Below the pieces are notes generated by a model. It did not search any database. It was not told the origin of the DNA and saw only the letters and a program-made list of their open reading frames with translations. 64,000 bases of DNA from Schizophyllum amplum (Eukaryota > Basidiomycota > Agaricomycetes > Agaricales > Schizophyllaceae), in the NCBI GenBank assembly GCA_007026445.1, contig VDMD01000003.1:1364001-1428000 (forward strand), read 5' to 3'. Position numbers and translations under genes: made by a program. This document shows positions 36,305 to 46,886 of the stretch, piece by piece (within the stretch, counting starts at the first letter, position 1; every line of letters starts with the position of its first letter).

Positions 36305-36792
36305 ATGGCCTTCACCTCTCTCGGAGCACCCTTGCCGTGTTTCTCAGATTCGTGGGTGAATAGCACTGCCGCCAGAAAGCCGGAGCTCAAAATTGTGCTG
36401 TTCAAGCGCGAATGGGACTATAATGGTACGCTGCAGCTCCCGCACGGCTGTCGCGGACGCGTCTCGGGAGAGCACTGCGCATGCGCTGCTAACGACGGCC
36501 CCGCGGCTAAGGCGCTCACTGACTCTGGCCTGTAGATATACGCACGACGGGCTTGTTAGGAGCGACAGGCGTTATGGCATGCACGGCGATTGCCCAGCGC
36601 ATGTTTGTGTGTCTGCTGGTGCGCATTGTGCTGACCAAGGAGCGCTTGAATGGGCGGACATTCATGCAAATGCGTGACCCGTGGCCAGTGTTCTGTTGTG
36701 TAACACGCGTGACGCGGCTGAGGGAGGACCTGGGGAGGACCTGGGGAATATGGTGCAGGAGACTTGAAGCATTGAATTCCGCCTTACACTGA
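36305..36792 (+). CDS. Possible small unknown protein
   Basis: A weak candidate. The ATG at 36305 follows a strong pyrimidine-rich stretch typical of fungal core promoters. Exon 1 runs to 36425, an intron with GTACGC and CTGTAG ends spans 36426-36535, and exon 2 ends at 36792. Phases agree and the product would be 125 residues, with one hydrophobic stretch in exon 2 (GVMACTAIAQRMFVCLLVRI). At 110 nt the intron is longer than usual here. No homologue is recognised, and chance cannot be excluded. Confidence 0.25.
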
Positions 36793-37278
36793 CATCTGTA
36801 GAGTATAATTACAGACACTTACGTGCCAACTTGTATCATCTCTTATGGACTGTTGTGTGATCCCACCTCACCCGGCGAAGGGTGCACAGATGCACTGGAG
36901 GTCTTGGGTTTTGAAATGAATCATGACGGCAAAGGCTTCTTGAATATCACGTCATTTGGGGATGACTGGCTGCTTGACAGAAGGGAGTATAGGGGGCGCT
37001 AAGGTGGCCATGAAGACCTACAGTACTGTGGCTGTGAGGGCAAGCAAGGTCTATGCCGTGCGCAGCCGGCGCTTCCTCTAGTCAATGAAAGGCAACCTTA
37101 AAATGTCTCCGAAGTCTGAGAAAAATCATGGCAGGTTGTTGTTACTCCTCTATCGCCACGAGTGTCTTGTGCATGATGCATGATGATGATGGTCCATCGC
37201 ACAACGCAAGTCCATTGTTCAAGTTGACGGGAAGATTGGACTCGGCCCGGAGGCCGGGGCCAGTCTGTTTCTGACTCG
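36793..37278. other. Intergenic stretch before ArgRS
   Basis: No gene seen; includes the promoter of the arginyl-tRNA synthetase gene. Confidence 0.4.
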
Positions 37279-39397
37279 ATGGTTCCGCAAAACTTATCGA
37301 TTCTGGCTTCTTCAATCAGTACCCGTCTCTCCCTTGTACTTCTACGCAGCGCCCCAGCTAGACGGGCACGTCCCCCCAGGCTTCTCCAAAACAGCGTTCG
37401 ACTAGGCGGAACCAACACTTGGCTCGGTGTCATACAACAGAAAAGAACAATGGCAGCTTCAAGTTCGAAGTTTACCCTCCCCCCCGTGCCGTCCCTGCCG
37501 GAAACCGATCCCTCGCGATGTGTATTCGATGCATACCGCCTGAGGATAGCGCAGCTGCTCTCTGACACGCTCCCCCTTTCGCTGGAGCAGGCGTACGGAG
37601 GCGTTGACTATGGCAAGAAGGGCGAGGACTTCACGGTGGCGCTCCCGCGCTTCCGCCTTCCCGGAAAGCCGAATGAGATCGCGGACAAAGTCATAGAAAA
37701 GGTGCGTGTTATACATTGCTACTGAGACACTGCAGCTGACATTTCCCAGTTTCAAGCGGACGAGTTCATCGCTGCCGTCGTGCAGGACAAAGCCTTCCTG
37801 CACTTCCGCCTCAACACCGAGAACATGATTCGCTCCGTGCTCGAGCAAGTTACCGAGCTCACCCACGACACGCCTTCAAAAGAGCCTGAGTACGGCCGGA
37901 ACGAGCTCGGCAAGGGCAAGCGCATCATCATCGAGTACTCCTCCCCCAACATCGCGAAATCCTTCCACGTCGGCCACCTTCGTAGCACCATCATCGGCGC
38001 CTTCCTCGCCAATCTCTACAAGGCCCACGGCTGGGACGTCGTCTCCATGAATTACCTCGGTGACTGGGGCACCCAGTTCGGCCTCATCGCCGTCGGCTTC
38101 CAGAAGTACGGCAACCAAGAGGACCTGGAGAAGGACGCCATCAAGCACCTCTTTGAAATCTACGTCAAGATCAACAAGGACGCGGAGGCGGACCCCGCCG
38201 TCAAGGCCGAGGCCGCGAGCTGGTTCAAGCGCATGGAGGACGGCGACGAAGAGGCGCTGAAGAACTGGCGCGTATGGCGCGAGCTGAGCGTCAAGAAGTA
38301 CGCAGAGGAGTATCAGCGCCTCAATGTGCACTTTGACGTGTACAACGGCGAGAGCATGGTTAGCCAAAAGTCGATGGCCGACGCACTCGACCGCCTCGAG
38401 AAGATGGGCCTCATCGACGAGCATGAGGGCGCGAAGCTCGTCAACCTGGAGGCGTACAAGATGGGCAAGGCCGTCGTTCGGAAGAAAGGTGAGTGTGACG
38501 TGCTCGGGTGCGAGACCGGTGGCTGACCCCTGCACAGACGGCACCTCCATCTACCTCACGCGAGACATTGGTGGCGCGGTCGAGCGGTACGAAAAATACA
38601 AGTTCGACCGCATGATCTACGTCGTGGCGTCGCAACAGGACCTCCATCTGTCGCAGTTCTTCAAGGTGCTCGACCTCCTGGAGTACCCGTGGGCGAAGGA
38701 CTTGATTCACATCAACTACGGCCTGGTGCAGGGCATGAGCACGCGCAAGGGCACCGTCGTCTTCCTTGACCAGATCATCCGCGAGGCGTCAACCGTCATG
38801 CACGAGCAGATGCAGAAGAACGAGGATAAGTACAAGGCGATTGTCGACCCCGAGGAGACGTCCCTCAACATCGGCATCACCGGCGTGAAGATTCAGGACA
38901 TGCAGGCTAAGCGGTCAGCACCCCTCCTCTGATTGCATAACCCATCATTGACGCATGCATCTAGAATAAACAACTACACCTTCAACTGGGACCGCATGAA
39001 GTCCTTCGAAGGTGACACGGGTCCCTACCTGCAGTACGCACACGTCCGGCTCGCCTCCATCGCGCGCAAAAACCCGCACCTCCTCCCACTCCCCGCACCC
39101 TCCCAAATCGACATCGCCACGCTCGTGCAGTCCTCGCACGCGCGCGAGATCGTCTTCCTCCTCGGCTCATACCCAGACGTCGTGAAGACCGCGATGCGCA
39201 CGCACGAGCCGAGCGCCGTCGTCACGTTCCTTTTCCGGCTGTGCCATGTCATCTCGAGTGCATGGGAGACGGTCATCGTGAAGGGTGAGGAGGACGTGGA
39301 GAAGGCACGGGCGCGGTTGTGGATGTTTGAGTGCACGCGGGATGTGGTCGCGGCGGCGCTGCGGTTGTTGACGATCTCGCCATTGGAGCGGATGTGA
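37279..39397 (+). CDS. RRS1: Arginyl-tRNA synthetase, probably both mitochondrial and cytosolic
   Basis: 656 residues from exons 37279-37701, 37750-38488, 38538-38913 and 38965-39397. A class I synthetase that charges tRNA-Arg with ATP. The HIGH-type motif is seen as PNIAKSFHVGHLRSTIIG, with GDWGTQFG, YLTRDIGGA and the KMSK-like GMSTRKGTVVFLD after it. The C-terminal anticodon-binding domain (DRMKSFEGDTGPYLQYAHVR onward) ends LTISPLERM, as is usual. Residues 1-57 are Arg/Ser/Leu-rich with no acidic residue, which looks like a mitochondrial presequence. A second in-frame ATG at 37450 (MAASSSKF) would give the cytosolic form. Confidence 0.95.
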
Positions 39398-39594
39398 AAA
39401 GCTATCGTATGTTTCGTGTATAGTATGTCACCGTCTACGGTATAGACCTAATAAGCGTGTACCGTCTCTGGATGTCTTCGAGTATGGATATCCCGTTGTG
39501 TTTTTCCTGCTGGAACATGATGCACGATGGAGCAGGTAAATCACCTGTGGCAAGTACGTTTGAGTCTTATGAGGATGCGATTAGCCAATTTCAA

Positions 39595-39667
39595 GGCGTG
39601 ATAGCTCAGTTGGGAGAGCAGCAGACTGAAGTTCTGAAGGTCCCGCGTTCAATCCGCGGTCATGCCA
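39595..39667 (+). tRNA. tRNA-Phe (GAA), copy 1
   Basis: 73 nt including the discriminator A. The acceptor stem GGCGTGA/TCATGCC has seven pairs (one G-T), the D-loop is AGTTGGGA, the anticodon loop is CTGAAGT with anticodon GAA, and the T-arm is CCGCG TTCAATC CGCGG. There is no intron. A run of T follows at about 39684, suitable as pol III terminator. It is identical to the copy at 52210. Confidence 0.93.
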
Positions 39668-39950
39668 TCTGGGCAAGAGAGAAATTTTTTGCGTATCGTC
39701 GTGTTATCTGCGGTTAACCACTCGAATTTCTGCAACAAGCTTCGCATAAGTAGGTATCTACTTACACAGTTACAGACGGAACGGATTCCACGTGCTGGTT
39801 TGACATGCGGCTACGAGCAACTTGTGACCGGGCCGAAGCTCCTTCCCTCTCGCCACAACGACTACAAGTGCTGGCTTGGGCTACAGATCTCCTCCCTCCA
39901 AACGCACCAGCGAATATTCTCGCCGATACACCTGCTTGGCGTGTGGGTCC

Positions 39951-41188
39951 ATGCCCCCTCGTTCGACTCCGCCGCCGTCGCGCGCCTATGTCCCTCAGAA
40001 TGACGCCGCGACATATCGTGATCTGCTGTACTTTGAGGAGCGCCTCAAGTCCAACGCAGAGTTTCTTCAGAAACGCAAATCAAGATATCAATGTCCGTAC
40101 CTGCATTCCATCTTCTTGCACGATCGATTCACTCGTTGCAGTCTTTCTCGTGCAGCTTCTTCTCATCATCGCGCTGCTCCTCTCGGAGGTCCTTTTCATG
40201 TCTCCCAACACGTCCCTGCTCTCGATACCCTACAAGTTTACCCTGCGCAAGCTCCTGCCTGAGATATATGGCAAGGACCGCGACATGTCGCTCATCATTC
40301 ATCCGTTCTTTGCGAGTGGGATGCTCTTCGTGAGTGTTACGACGCTCGTCCTCTTCTTCGCTAGCGGAATGTACGCTGAGAAGATCGCATATGCAAACAA
40401 GTGTGTCCCCGTTATCCCCATTCTCCCCAGCTGCTCACTACTTACCCAGATACGTTCCCCACGCCAACCGCGCCCTCCGTTCCTTTAACATCTTCCTAAA
40501 CGTCCGCCGACAACCTCTCCGCACCAAATTTCTCACCAACCCGCTCTCTCTCCTCTTCGGCCGCCCCACTGACGACAGCGCGTCTCCTCGGACCCGCTCG
40601 CGCTCCCCCAGCACCGCGCGCTCGAAGAGCCCCACAGGCACACTGCCGATCCCCACCATCCCGCCCGCCCAGAACCCGCGCGGCGAGCTCATCTTCTCGA
40701 GCAAGGTCGACCGCAACTTCCGCGAGGGCTACGAGCGGTACCGCGCCGCGTTCGAGCGGCGCAAGCAGGAGAAGGAGCGCATGGATGCCGCGCGGAGGTG
40801 GTGGGGGCGCCTGTGGTTCTGGCGCAGCCCGCCGCCGCCGGTGGGGGTGCCGGCAAGCGGGCAGCCAGCACCGCGCTCAAGGACGCCGTCGGGGATGAGT
40901 ACGGGCAGAACGAGTGTTGGCGGGACAAGTGACAGAGGGACTCCTCCTGGGCGCGGGCGTGGCGGCGGGTCGAGGAGCGGTACTCCGCCATCTACACCAA
41001 CGAGGCAGGGCACAGGGACGCCGCCGAGGAGCGACTCGCGACGGGCGCGGCAGCGAGGTTCCTCTCCACCCACGGGTTCTACGCCAGAGAAGCAACGCAC
41101 ACGTTACTCAAGAGACTTCACGGATGCTGATATCGATATGCGGACGCTGGCTCTGGAGCGTAGTACTGCGGCCTTCAACATTGGATGA
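39951..41188 (+). CDS. SPO7: Spo7-like regulatory subunit of the Nem1-Spo7 phosphatase
   Basis: 379 residues from exons 39951-40092, 40142-40400 and 40450-41188. In yeast, Spo7 holds the Nem1 phosphatase in the nuclear/ER membrane, where the complex dephosphorylates and activates the lipin Pah1. The family start YRDLLYFEERLKSNAEFLQK leads into two transmembrane helices (FLVQLLLIIALLLSEVLFM and GMLFVSVTTLVLFFASGMY), followed by the conserved YVPHANRALRSFNIFLN. The last 200 residues are Ser/Pro/Arg-rich and disordered, longer than in yeast. It is the functional opponent of DGK1, which lies 8 kb upstream. Confidence 0.88.
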
Positions 41189-41734
41189 CAGTGTCTACAG
41201 TATTGGATATTGGTAACAGTGATTCTGCTTGTATCTATATAATGTTTTCTGGTACACGTTGACGTTCTTTCGTGGTTCTTCTCGACGCAGTCAAGCCTCC
41301 CGCACGATGCCGTCCTCTAGCCGTCCACTGATGCCGGCTTTCTGCACTTCTTCCGCGACACGACTCGCGACTGGTTGATCCTGCCGGCATTCCTACAAAC
41401 CAATGTCTTCTTTGGGTGTGTTCGAATCCATTCTATTCAAAGCTCTTCAACGTTCATGTCCTCTCACCAAAATCATGCTGAATGATTTGCTTGTCACATA
41501 GGTGCGACATGCGCTCACTACGACCTTGCAGTCTCAAATAATATGTTTCCCATCAAGACTTCCAGGGGACAACTCCAATCAAACTCCCATCGCTCAGCGT
41601 TCAGCTTCCGCTATCCGAGGCAAACCTAGCGTTGTTGGATGTCATTACTAATTCAGTGAAGCCCATCGAGGATCTGTTTGAGACGACGGAAGTAACGATG
41701 CGACGGACAGTTTACGCAAGGCAACTTTTCTCCA

Positions 41735-41742
41735 TATATATA
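41735..41742 (+). promoter_or_regulatory. TATA box of exonuclease gene A
   Basis: TATATATA lies 97 bases before the ATG at 41839. It lies inside a longer open frame, which argues that the frame upstream of 41839 is not translated. Confidence 0.55.
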
Positions 41743-41838
41743 CGTCGTTCCTGCTCGTCTCGTCTGGACAGCAAAGAGGCGTTCAGAATTACCCCACCTC
41801 CAACTCAAAACGCTCGCGACAACCCCGTCGCCCTTACC

Positions 41839-42831
41839 ATGCTCGTCGATAGGCCATCTCAGCTCAATTCCTTGGTTGCCCACCTCCGCAACCAAAACAC
41901 CATCGCCTTCGACTCGGAAGGCCTCCAGCTCGGCTCGAACCACGGCGTGCTGTCCGTCATATCGTTCCATACTGCCGAGGGTGCGACCTATCTGGTGGAC
42001 GTCCTTGCCTTCACTCCCTCGCAGCTGCAGTCGCTCTTCGCCGTGCTCGCGGACGACGGCGTCACGAAGCTGGTCTGGGACGGACGGATGGATGCGAGCG
42101 AGCTGCTCCACGGTCATGGTGTGCAGCTGCGCGGCGGGTTGGACCTGCAGGTCGCGGACGTCGCAGCGGAGCGCCGGCGCCAGGGCATTTACAATTCTGG
42201 GTGTCGGCAGACGACCACTATACATCGGCTTACAGGCCTTCGCGCGGCGGCTCAGGAGTACGGGGTCACACAGCGACCTGGAGCTCGAGGTACGCCCTCT
42301 ATGCTCGGCGATACGACTACCTTCATTGACGTTCGACCTCCAGGAGGGTACGGTGGCAGAGTCGACCACAGCCAGTGGCTCCAGCGGCCGCTCACGGCAG
42401 AGCAGATCCGCTACGCTACCGAGGACGTCGAGCAGATTTTCGGGATATACCGCATCATGTGTGCCCGGTCGGACATCGACGAGGGAGAGTTAAGGCTGCA
42501 GTCCACGGCGTATCATGCGTTCCATCGTAATGGGCGCCCGGAGAAGGACGATCCATATCAGCGGCACTCCATGATGCCGTTGGATATCCTCGACCTTCCT
42601 GACGCTCATGCACCGCGCACGCCGTGCGTCGGATGCAGGAGGGCGTTGTCGCAACGATGCTTTCCTATGGCGTCGAGAGGTGGGAGGTGCATTGTGTGTG
42701 CGATGGTGGCGCAGGAGCGTGGGCTGATGTTCGATCGGGAAGATGAACCTGAGGAAGGCTTAGACTTCGATGAGTACCCGGACTCCGATGGAGACATTCT
42801 TTCCTTCGAAGAATTCGACCCTAATTTCTGA
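41839..42831 (+). CDS. DEDDy 3'-5' exonuclease-domain protein, copy A
   Basis: 312 residues if the 54-nt intron at 42290-42343 is removed. The intron is in frame and free of stops, so a longer form is also possible. The N-terminal half is a DnaQ/RNase D-type 3'-5' exonuclease domain. Motif I is AFDSEG (Asp-x-Glu), motif II is KLVWDGRMDASELLHGHGV and motif III is YATEDV with Tyr and Asp, so all four acidic residues are present. The distal part has MMPLDILDLPDAHA and a Cys-pair module, CxxC ... C ... CxxC (CVGCRRALSQRC, CIVC), probably metal binding, before an acidic tail. First of three tandem paralogues; nucleic acid substrate unknown. Confidence 0.8.
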   Translation: MLVDRPSQLNSLVAHLRNQNTIAFDSEGLQLGSNHGVLSVISFHTAEGATYLVDVLAFTPSQLQSLFAVLADDGVTKLVWDGRMDASELLHGHGVQLRGGLDLQVADVAAERRRQGIYNSGCRQTTTIHRLTGLRAAAQEYGVTQRPGARGTPSMLGDTTTFIDVRPPGGYGGRVDHSQWLQRPLTAEQIRYATEDVEQIFGIYRIMCARSDIDEGELRLQSTAYHAFHRNGRPEKDDPYQRHSMMPLDILDLPDAHAPRTPCVGCRRALSQRCFPMASRGGRCIVCAMVAQERGLMFDREDEPEEGLDFDEYPDSDGDILSFEEFDPNF

Positions 42832-43855
42832 CAAGCAGTCTTCGGACTTCTTGAGGGTATAGGCACTTCCAGTAATTCCATCTTTTCGTCAGTAGACGTT
42901 CTTTAAACGCAAATGTCTTGCTCTGCGTATGCTATTTCAGTTCTACAGCACTGGCACTTCAACTTGGATACGAACATATGCTTCGTGACCGTGCGAATAT
43001 AGCCCGATTGAGCCGAACTATGATAATGTACACGGCAATATCCGCTTTGCATCAACCCCAAACCATGAGCTTCAACTTGACTTCGCTACCACAACAAGAA
43101 CGAGATCTCTAAAGCCGAAGCTCTACGGCTGCGCAGCGAAGTCGAACTCAAGGAGGCCTCACATATACATACTGCCGCACGGGTTCCTGAGCGTCCCCGT
43201 CTTGCTCTTCATCGCCGGCACCGGAAGCGCAATACTGAACTGGAGCTGACTCAGGCATCACGCCATACGAAGGAATAAGCAGCCTGAACTTATGTACAGG
43301 AGCACTTTCAGTGGAGAATCTCTCAATATCTGGCCGATGCTGCTTCAAAAGCACAACTTGAGCGCGCCCCGGGCTTCTTCAAAGACTATACCACTTCCAA
43401 TCGCCTCCGTCTGCAACTCACCCTTGATTTATCGCTACTTCTTGGCTACGCAAATTCTCGGACAGCTCACATCCGCTACATGTACGTCTGGACAAGCTCT
43501 CTACGGCGACTTAGTATCGACTCTGCGCCGTGTAACATCCTTCTCTTGAGCGCTTATATTCTGCCAGCTGACGCCGCCGTTGCAAGCGCCCATAGCTTCC
43601 TAGGTTCCGTTCCCTCAGAGGTACGTGATACATCAAATTCATATCGAGCCCATACGCCCCATTAGCGCCTTTTGGGTGCCACCAAAGTATTTGCGGAATT
43701 TCTATAACGGCTGAGATGGTAATCATCCGCGCAATTTACGTTCTGTTGTCCTCGATTGAATATATATACGCCAGCTGTGCTCTTGGACGACCACCGAGAA
43801 AAAACATCCGACGTGAACCCATACATCCACACATCAGAGCCCAAGTCGATACCCC
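42832..43855. other. Spacer between exonuclease genes A and B
   Basis: No intact gene. A stretch near 43100-43200 reads like a charged helix in one frame, but stops interrupt it. The end holds the promoter of gene B. Confidence 0.4.
43761..43768 (+). promoter_or_regulatory. TATA box of exonuclease gene B
   Basis: TATATATA 88 bases before the ATG at 43856, at nearly the same distance as in gene A. Confidence 0.55.
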
Positions 43856-44835
43856 ATGCTTGTCAACACACTCCCTGGTCTGGCTGCCCTGGTCGCCATC
43901 CTTCGCTCGAGGGGGACTTTCGCCTTCGACACCGAAGGCCGCGAGCTCGGCACCACCGAAGGCGCACTCTCCGTCGTCTCCTTCCGCACGTTCAACGCCG
44001 AAACATTTTTAGTCGATGTCCTCGCTTTCACCGATGAGCAGCTGCAACCGCTCTTCGCCGTCCTCGCCGATGAGACCGTGACGAAGCTGGTGTGGGACGG
44101 GCGCATGGATGCGAGTGAGCTGCTCCACGGCCACGGCGTGCAGCTTCGCGGCGCGCTGGACCTTCAGGTCGCGGACATCGCCGCGCGACGCCGCCGCGAG
44201 TCTTTCTTCGACCAAAAGCGCCGGCTCAGCCGTGGCTACCGCAGTGTGCCCGCGAGCTCGATTACGACGGCGGAGTTCACCGATGTACATCGGCTGAATG
44301 GCCTGCGTGGTGCGGCAGAGGAATTCGGGCTTATCAGTCGGCCTGCATTTAGAGGTACGTCTTACTTGTCTATCCGCCTACACACTGTACTAACGAAGCC
44401 CAGTATACAGGAGCGCCGCCGAAATTCGACCACAGCAGATGGCTTCAACGCCCGCTCACTGCAGCGCAGATCTCCTATGCCACTGAAGACGTCGAGCAGA
44501 TCATCGCGCTGTACCGCATCTTCTGCAACAAGCTGTACATCGAGGAAGCGGAGCTGAAGCTGCAGTCGGCGGCGTATCATTCACTCCACGAGAGCGGTCG
44601 ACCGGGGAGGAATGACCAGTATCAGCAGCATTCGATGATGCCCTTGGATATCCTGGACCTCCCGAGCCCTTATGCGTCGCGCAAGGCGTGCGGCGGATGC
44701 AAGAGGGAGCTATCGCAGAGATGCTTCCCGATTAGGGGTGGGAAATGTTTTGTATGCATGGCGACTGGCAGAGAGCAGGTGAAGTCTACCAATACCTTTG
44801 GTCGCGGCGGGGGACGGGGTATGCTTGCTTTCTGA
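43856..44835 (+). CDS. DEDDy 3'-5' exonuclease-domain protein, copy B
   Basis: 307 residues from exons 43856-44354 and 44411-44835. The intron is at the same place as in copies A and C. Motif I is AFDTEG, motif II WDGRMDASELLHGHGV and motif III YATEDV, so the active site looks complete. The C-terminus has MMPLDILDLPSPYA, then CGGCKRELSQRC and CFVC, followed by a short Gly/Arg tail. It is closest to copy C in the RRRRESFF segment after motif II. No localisation signal is evident. Confidence 0.82.
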
Positions 44836-45345
44836 GACGCATCTACGTGCCATTGTATTGTAAATATGACATGATCCTGCTTATTGTCACTGATTCTTCG
44901 GGAACGGATTGCTGGGAACTGGGAACACTACTCTCGAAAACGAACCGTGACTGCCGAGTGATCGTGGGATATTAACTAAACAGGCGACACGGAAGTCATG
45001 CGTTTTTTTTCTTTGTTCAAACATCTCGCAGTTCCGTCCTGCAATGTGCAACACTTGCAGACCTGACGCAGGCCTACGAAGAATATCTGCTCTCGGCTGC
45101 CCTGAGAGAGTCCTCCGGTATACGTAACGGATGTAAGTACATACATCTGTGATCACTCACACGATCGTCTCGAGGCAGCTCTGAATGCTTCGAAGTTCGT
45201 CTACGGTCGCACACTACTTAGTTCGCGGGCTTGTATCGGCGAAGGCATCCTATGAGGCGCTGCTGCGGCTCCCATATCACATCGATAGCCTGATACATAC
45301 GTCGACTGGCAGTCACTAAACTCTCGACGTCGACAGCCTCCCCTC
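44836..45345. other. Spacer between exonuclease genes B and C
   Basis: No gene seen; contains the promoter of copy C, without the clear TATATATA of the other two. Confidence 0.4.
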
Positions 45346-46447
45346 ATGGCCGGGCCCGTACGAGACTCGCTTGTGGCCACGGAGGGACAGTTGGTCTCTC
45401 TGGTTAACCAACTCCGACTCAAAAACATCTTCGCGTTCGTCACCGAAGGCGTTGAGCTGGGCTCGATCGGAGGCGCGCTCTCCGCCATGTCCTTCCGCAC
45501 CCTCAACAAGCGATCCTACCTCGTCGACGTCCTCGCCTTCACCCCGCGGCAAATGCAGCCGCTCTTCGATATAATCGCAGACGAGTCTGTGACGAAGCTG
45601 ATGTGGGACGGACGCATGGACGCCAGCGAGCTGCTGCACGGGCACGCTGTCGAGCTGCGTGGAGCGCTTGACTTGCAGCTAGCGGACGTCGATGCCCGTC
45701 GTAGGCGCGAAAGCTTCTTCAAGCAGAAGTGCCGCCTTCGTCGTCGGGGCCTCAGAATGAGAAAAATCACGAAGGAGGGGTTCAAATATGTGCACAGGCT
45801 CAACGGACTCGCCGGCGCGGCTGAAGAGTACGGGGTGATCCCCCCAAGGCAACGAACGTGTACGCCCTACTACTCTTCGTGTCCTGTTCCACTCGTCTCA
45901 CCGTGCGGCAGACGAACCTGTCCCTCAATTTGACCAGAGCCGGTGGCTTCAGCGGCCGTTTACGGATGTGCAGATCGAGTACGCCGCAGAAGACGTTCGA
46001 TACATCATGGCGCTCTACCACATCTTCAGCAAGCGACGATATATAGCGGACGAGGAGTCTCTCAAGCTGCAGACGAGAGCATACCACGCTATCTATCGCG
46101 CTGGTCGCCGGGACAAGGGCAACATCTATACGATGACATCCCTGATGCCGCTGGAGATATTGGATCTCCCCACAAGTCAAGACGGAGCGACGAGCAGCTG
46201 CCATGGATGTCGCAGGGACCTGACGAAGAAGTCTTTTGCGCTGGCATCGGCAGACAAATGTTTTGTATGCGTGGCCCTGGACAAAGAGCAGGGACGCTTC
46301 CCTCAGCCTGTGAATCGTGACAGCGCGCGGAAAGGTGCCGTGCGTGGCAGAGGCAGAGGGCAGAGAGGTGCCAGAAGCGGTGGCGTGCAGGGTGGCACGC
46401 ATCATGGCTTGGGAGTTACCAACGCCGTCGCACCCCTTGCCGGGTAA
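45346..46447 (+). CDS. Exonuclease-domain protein, copy C, with a lost catalytic Asp
   Basis: 349 residues from exons 45346-45859 and 45912-46447. The fold is clearly the same as in copies A and B (LVDVLAF, WDGRMDASELLHGH, HRLNGLAGAAEEYG, YAAEDV, LMPLEILDLP). Motif I, however, reads AFVTEG: the first metal-binding Asp is Val (GTC at the codon where the others have GAC). DEDD exonucleases need that residue, so copy C is probably inactive as a nuclease unless a sequencing error explains it. The Cys pairs CHGC and CFVC are kept, but the middle Cys is lost. A 45-residue Gly/Arg-rich tail (RGRGRG) suggests RNA binding. Confidence 0.8.
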
Positions 46448-46886
46448 CTCAGTGGGCCGTAACGCGAGTGTGCATTAAGGTAAGGGAATTCTGCTATATA
46501 ATACGTTGTGTGGTCGTAGTACGGTTACGAGGATAAGCGAAGGTGGGAAGCTGCCGGTTTAAGTATCAGTTGAAAGGAAGGTTGCACTGTTCTTGAAAGG
46601 TACGTAGCATCCTATACGCCGCCCTGAAGGCAAGAGGCCTTTCATACATCGGTTCTGACCCCTCGACTGAATTTGGGCCGCTGATACTACTCATATATCG
46701 AGCTGTGCTCACCTGGACCAGCAAATATGAACATCGACCTTGTGATCGTGGGATAGAACTGCCGTCCTCGATGAAGCTATGACAGCATGATTCCTCAGAA
46801 CTCACTTTAGCGCTTCTGGCTCTCGAGGACTCGGACTCGGACTCGGACTTTGACACCTGCTCCCATGTCGGCGGGCATACGTTGCT
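46448..46886. other. Promoter region of the Fab1-like gene
   Basis: No coding sequence seen. It is too short to hold a FYVE domain exon set, which supports the start at 46887. Confidence 0.45.

Noticed and set aside
41632..41838. N-terminal extension of exonuclease copy A from an ATG at 41632
   Set aside because: The TATA box lies inside it, it has no counterpart in copies B and C, and its composition is poor. The ATG at 41839 aligns with the start of copy B.
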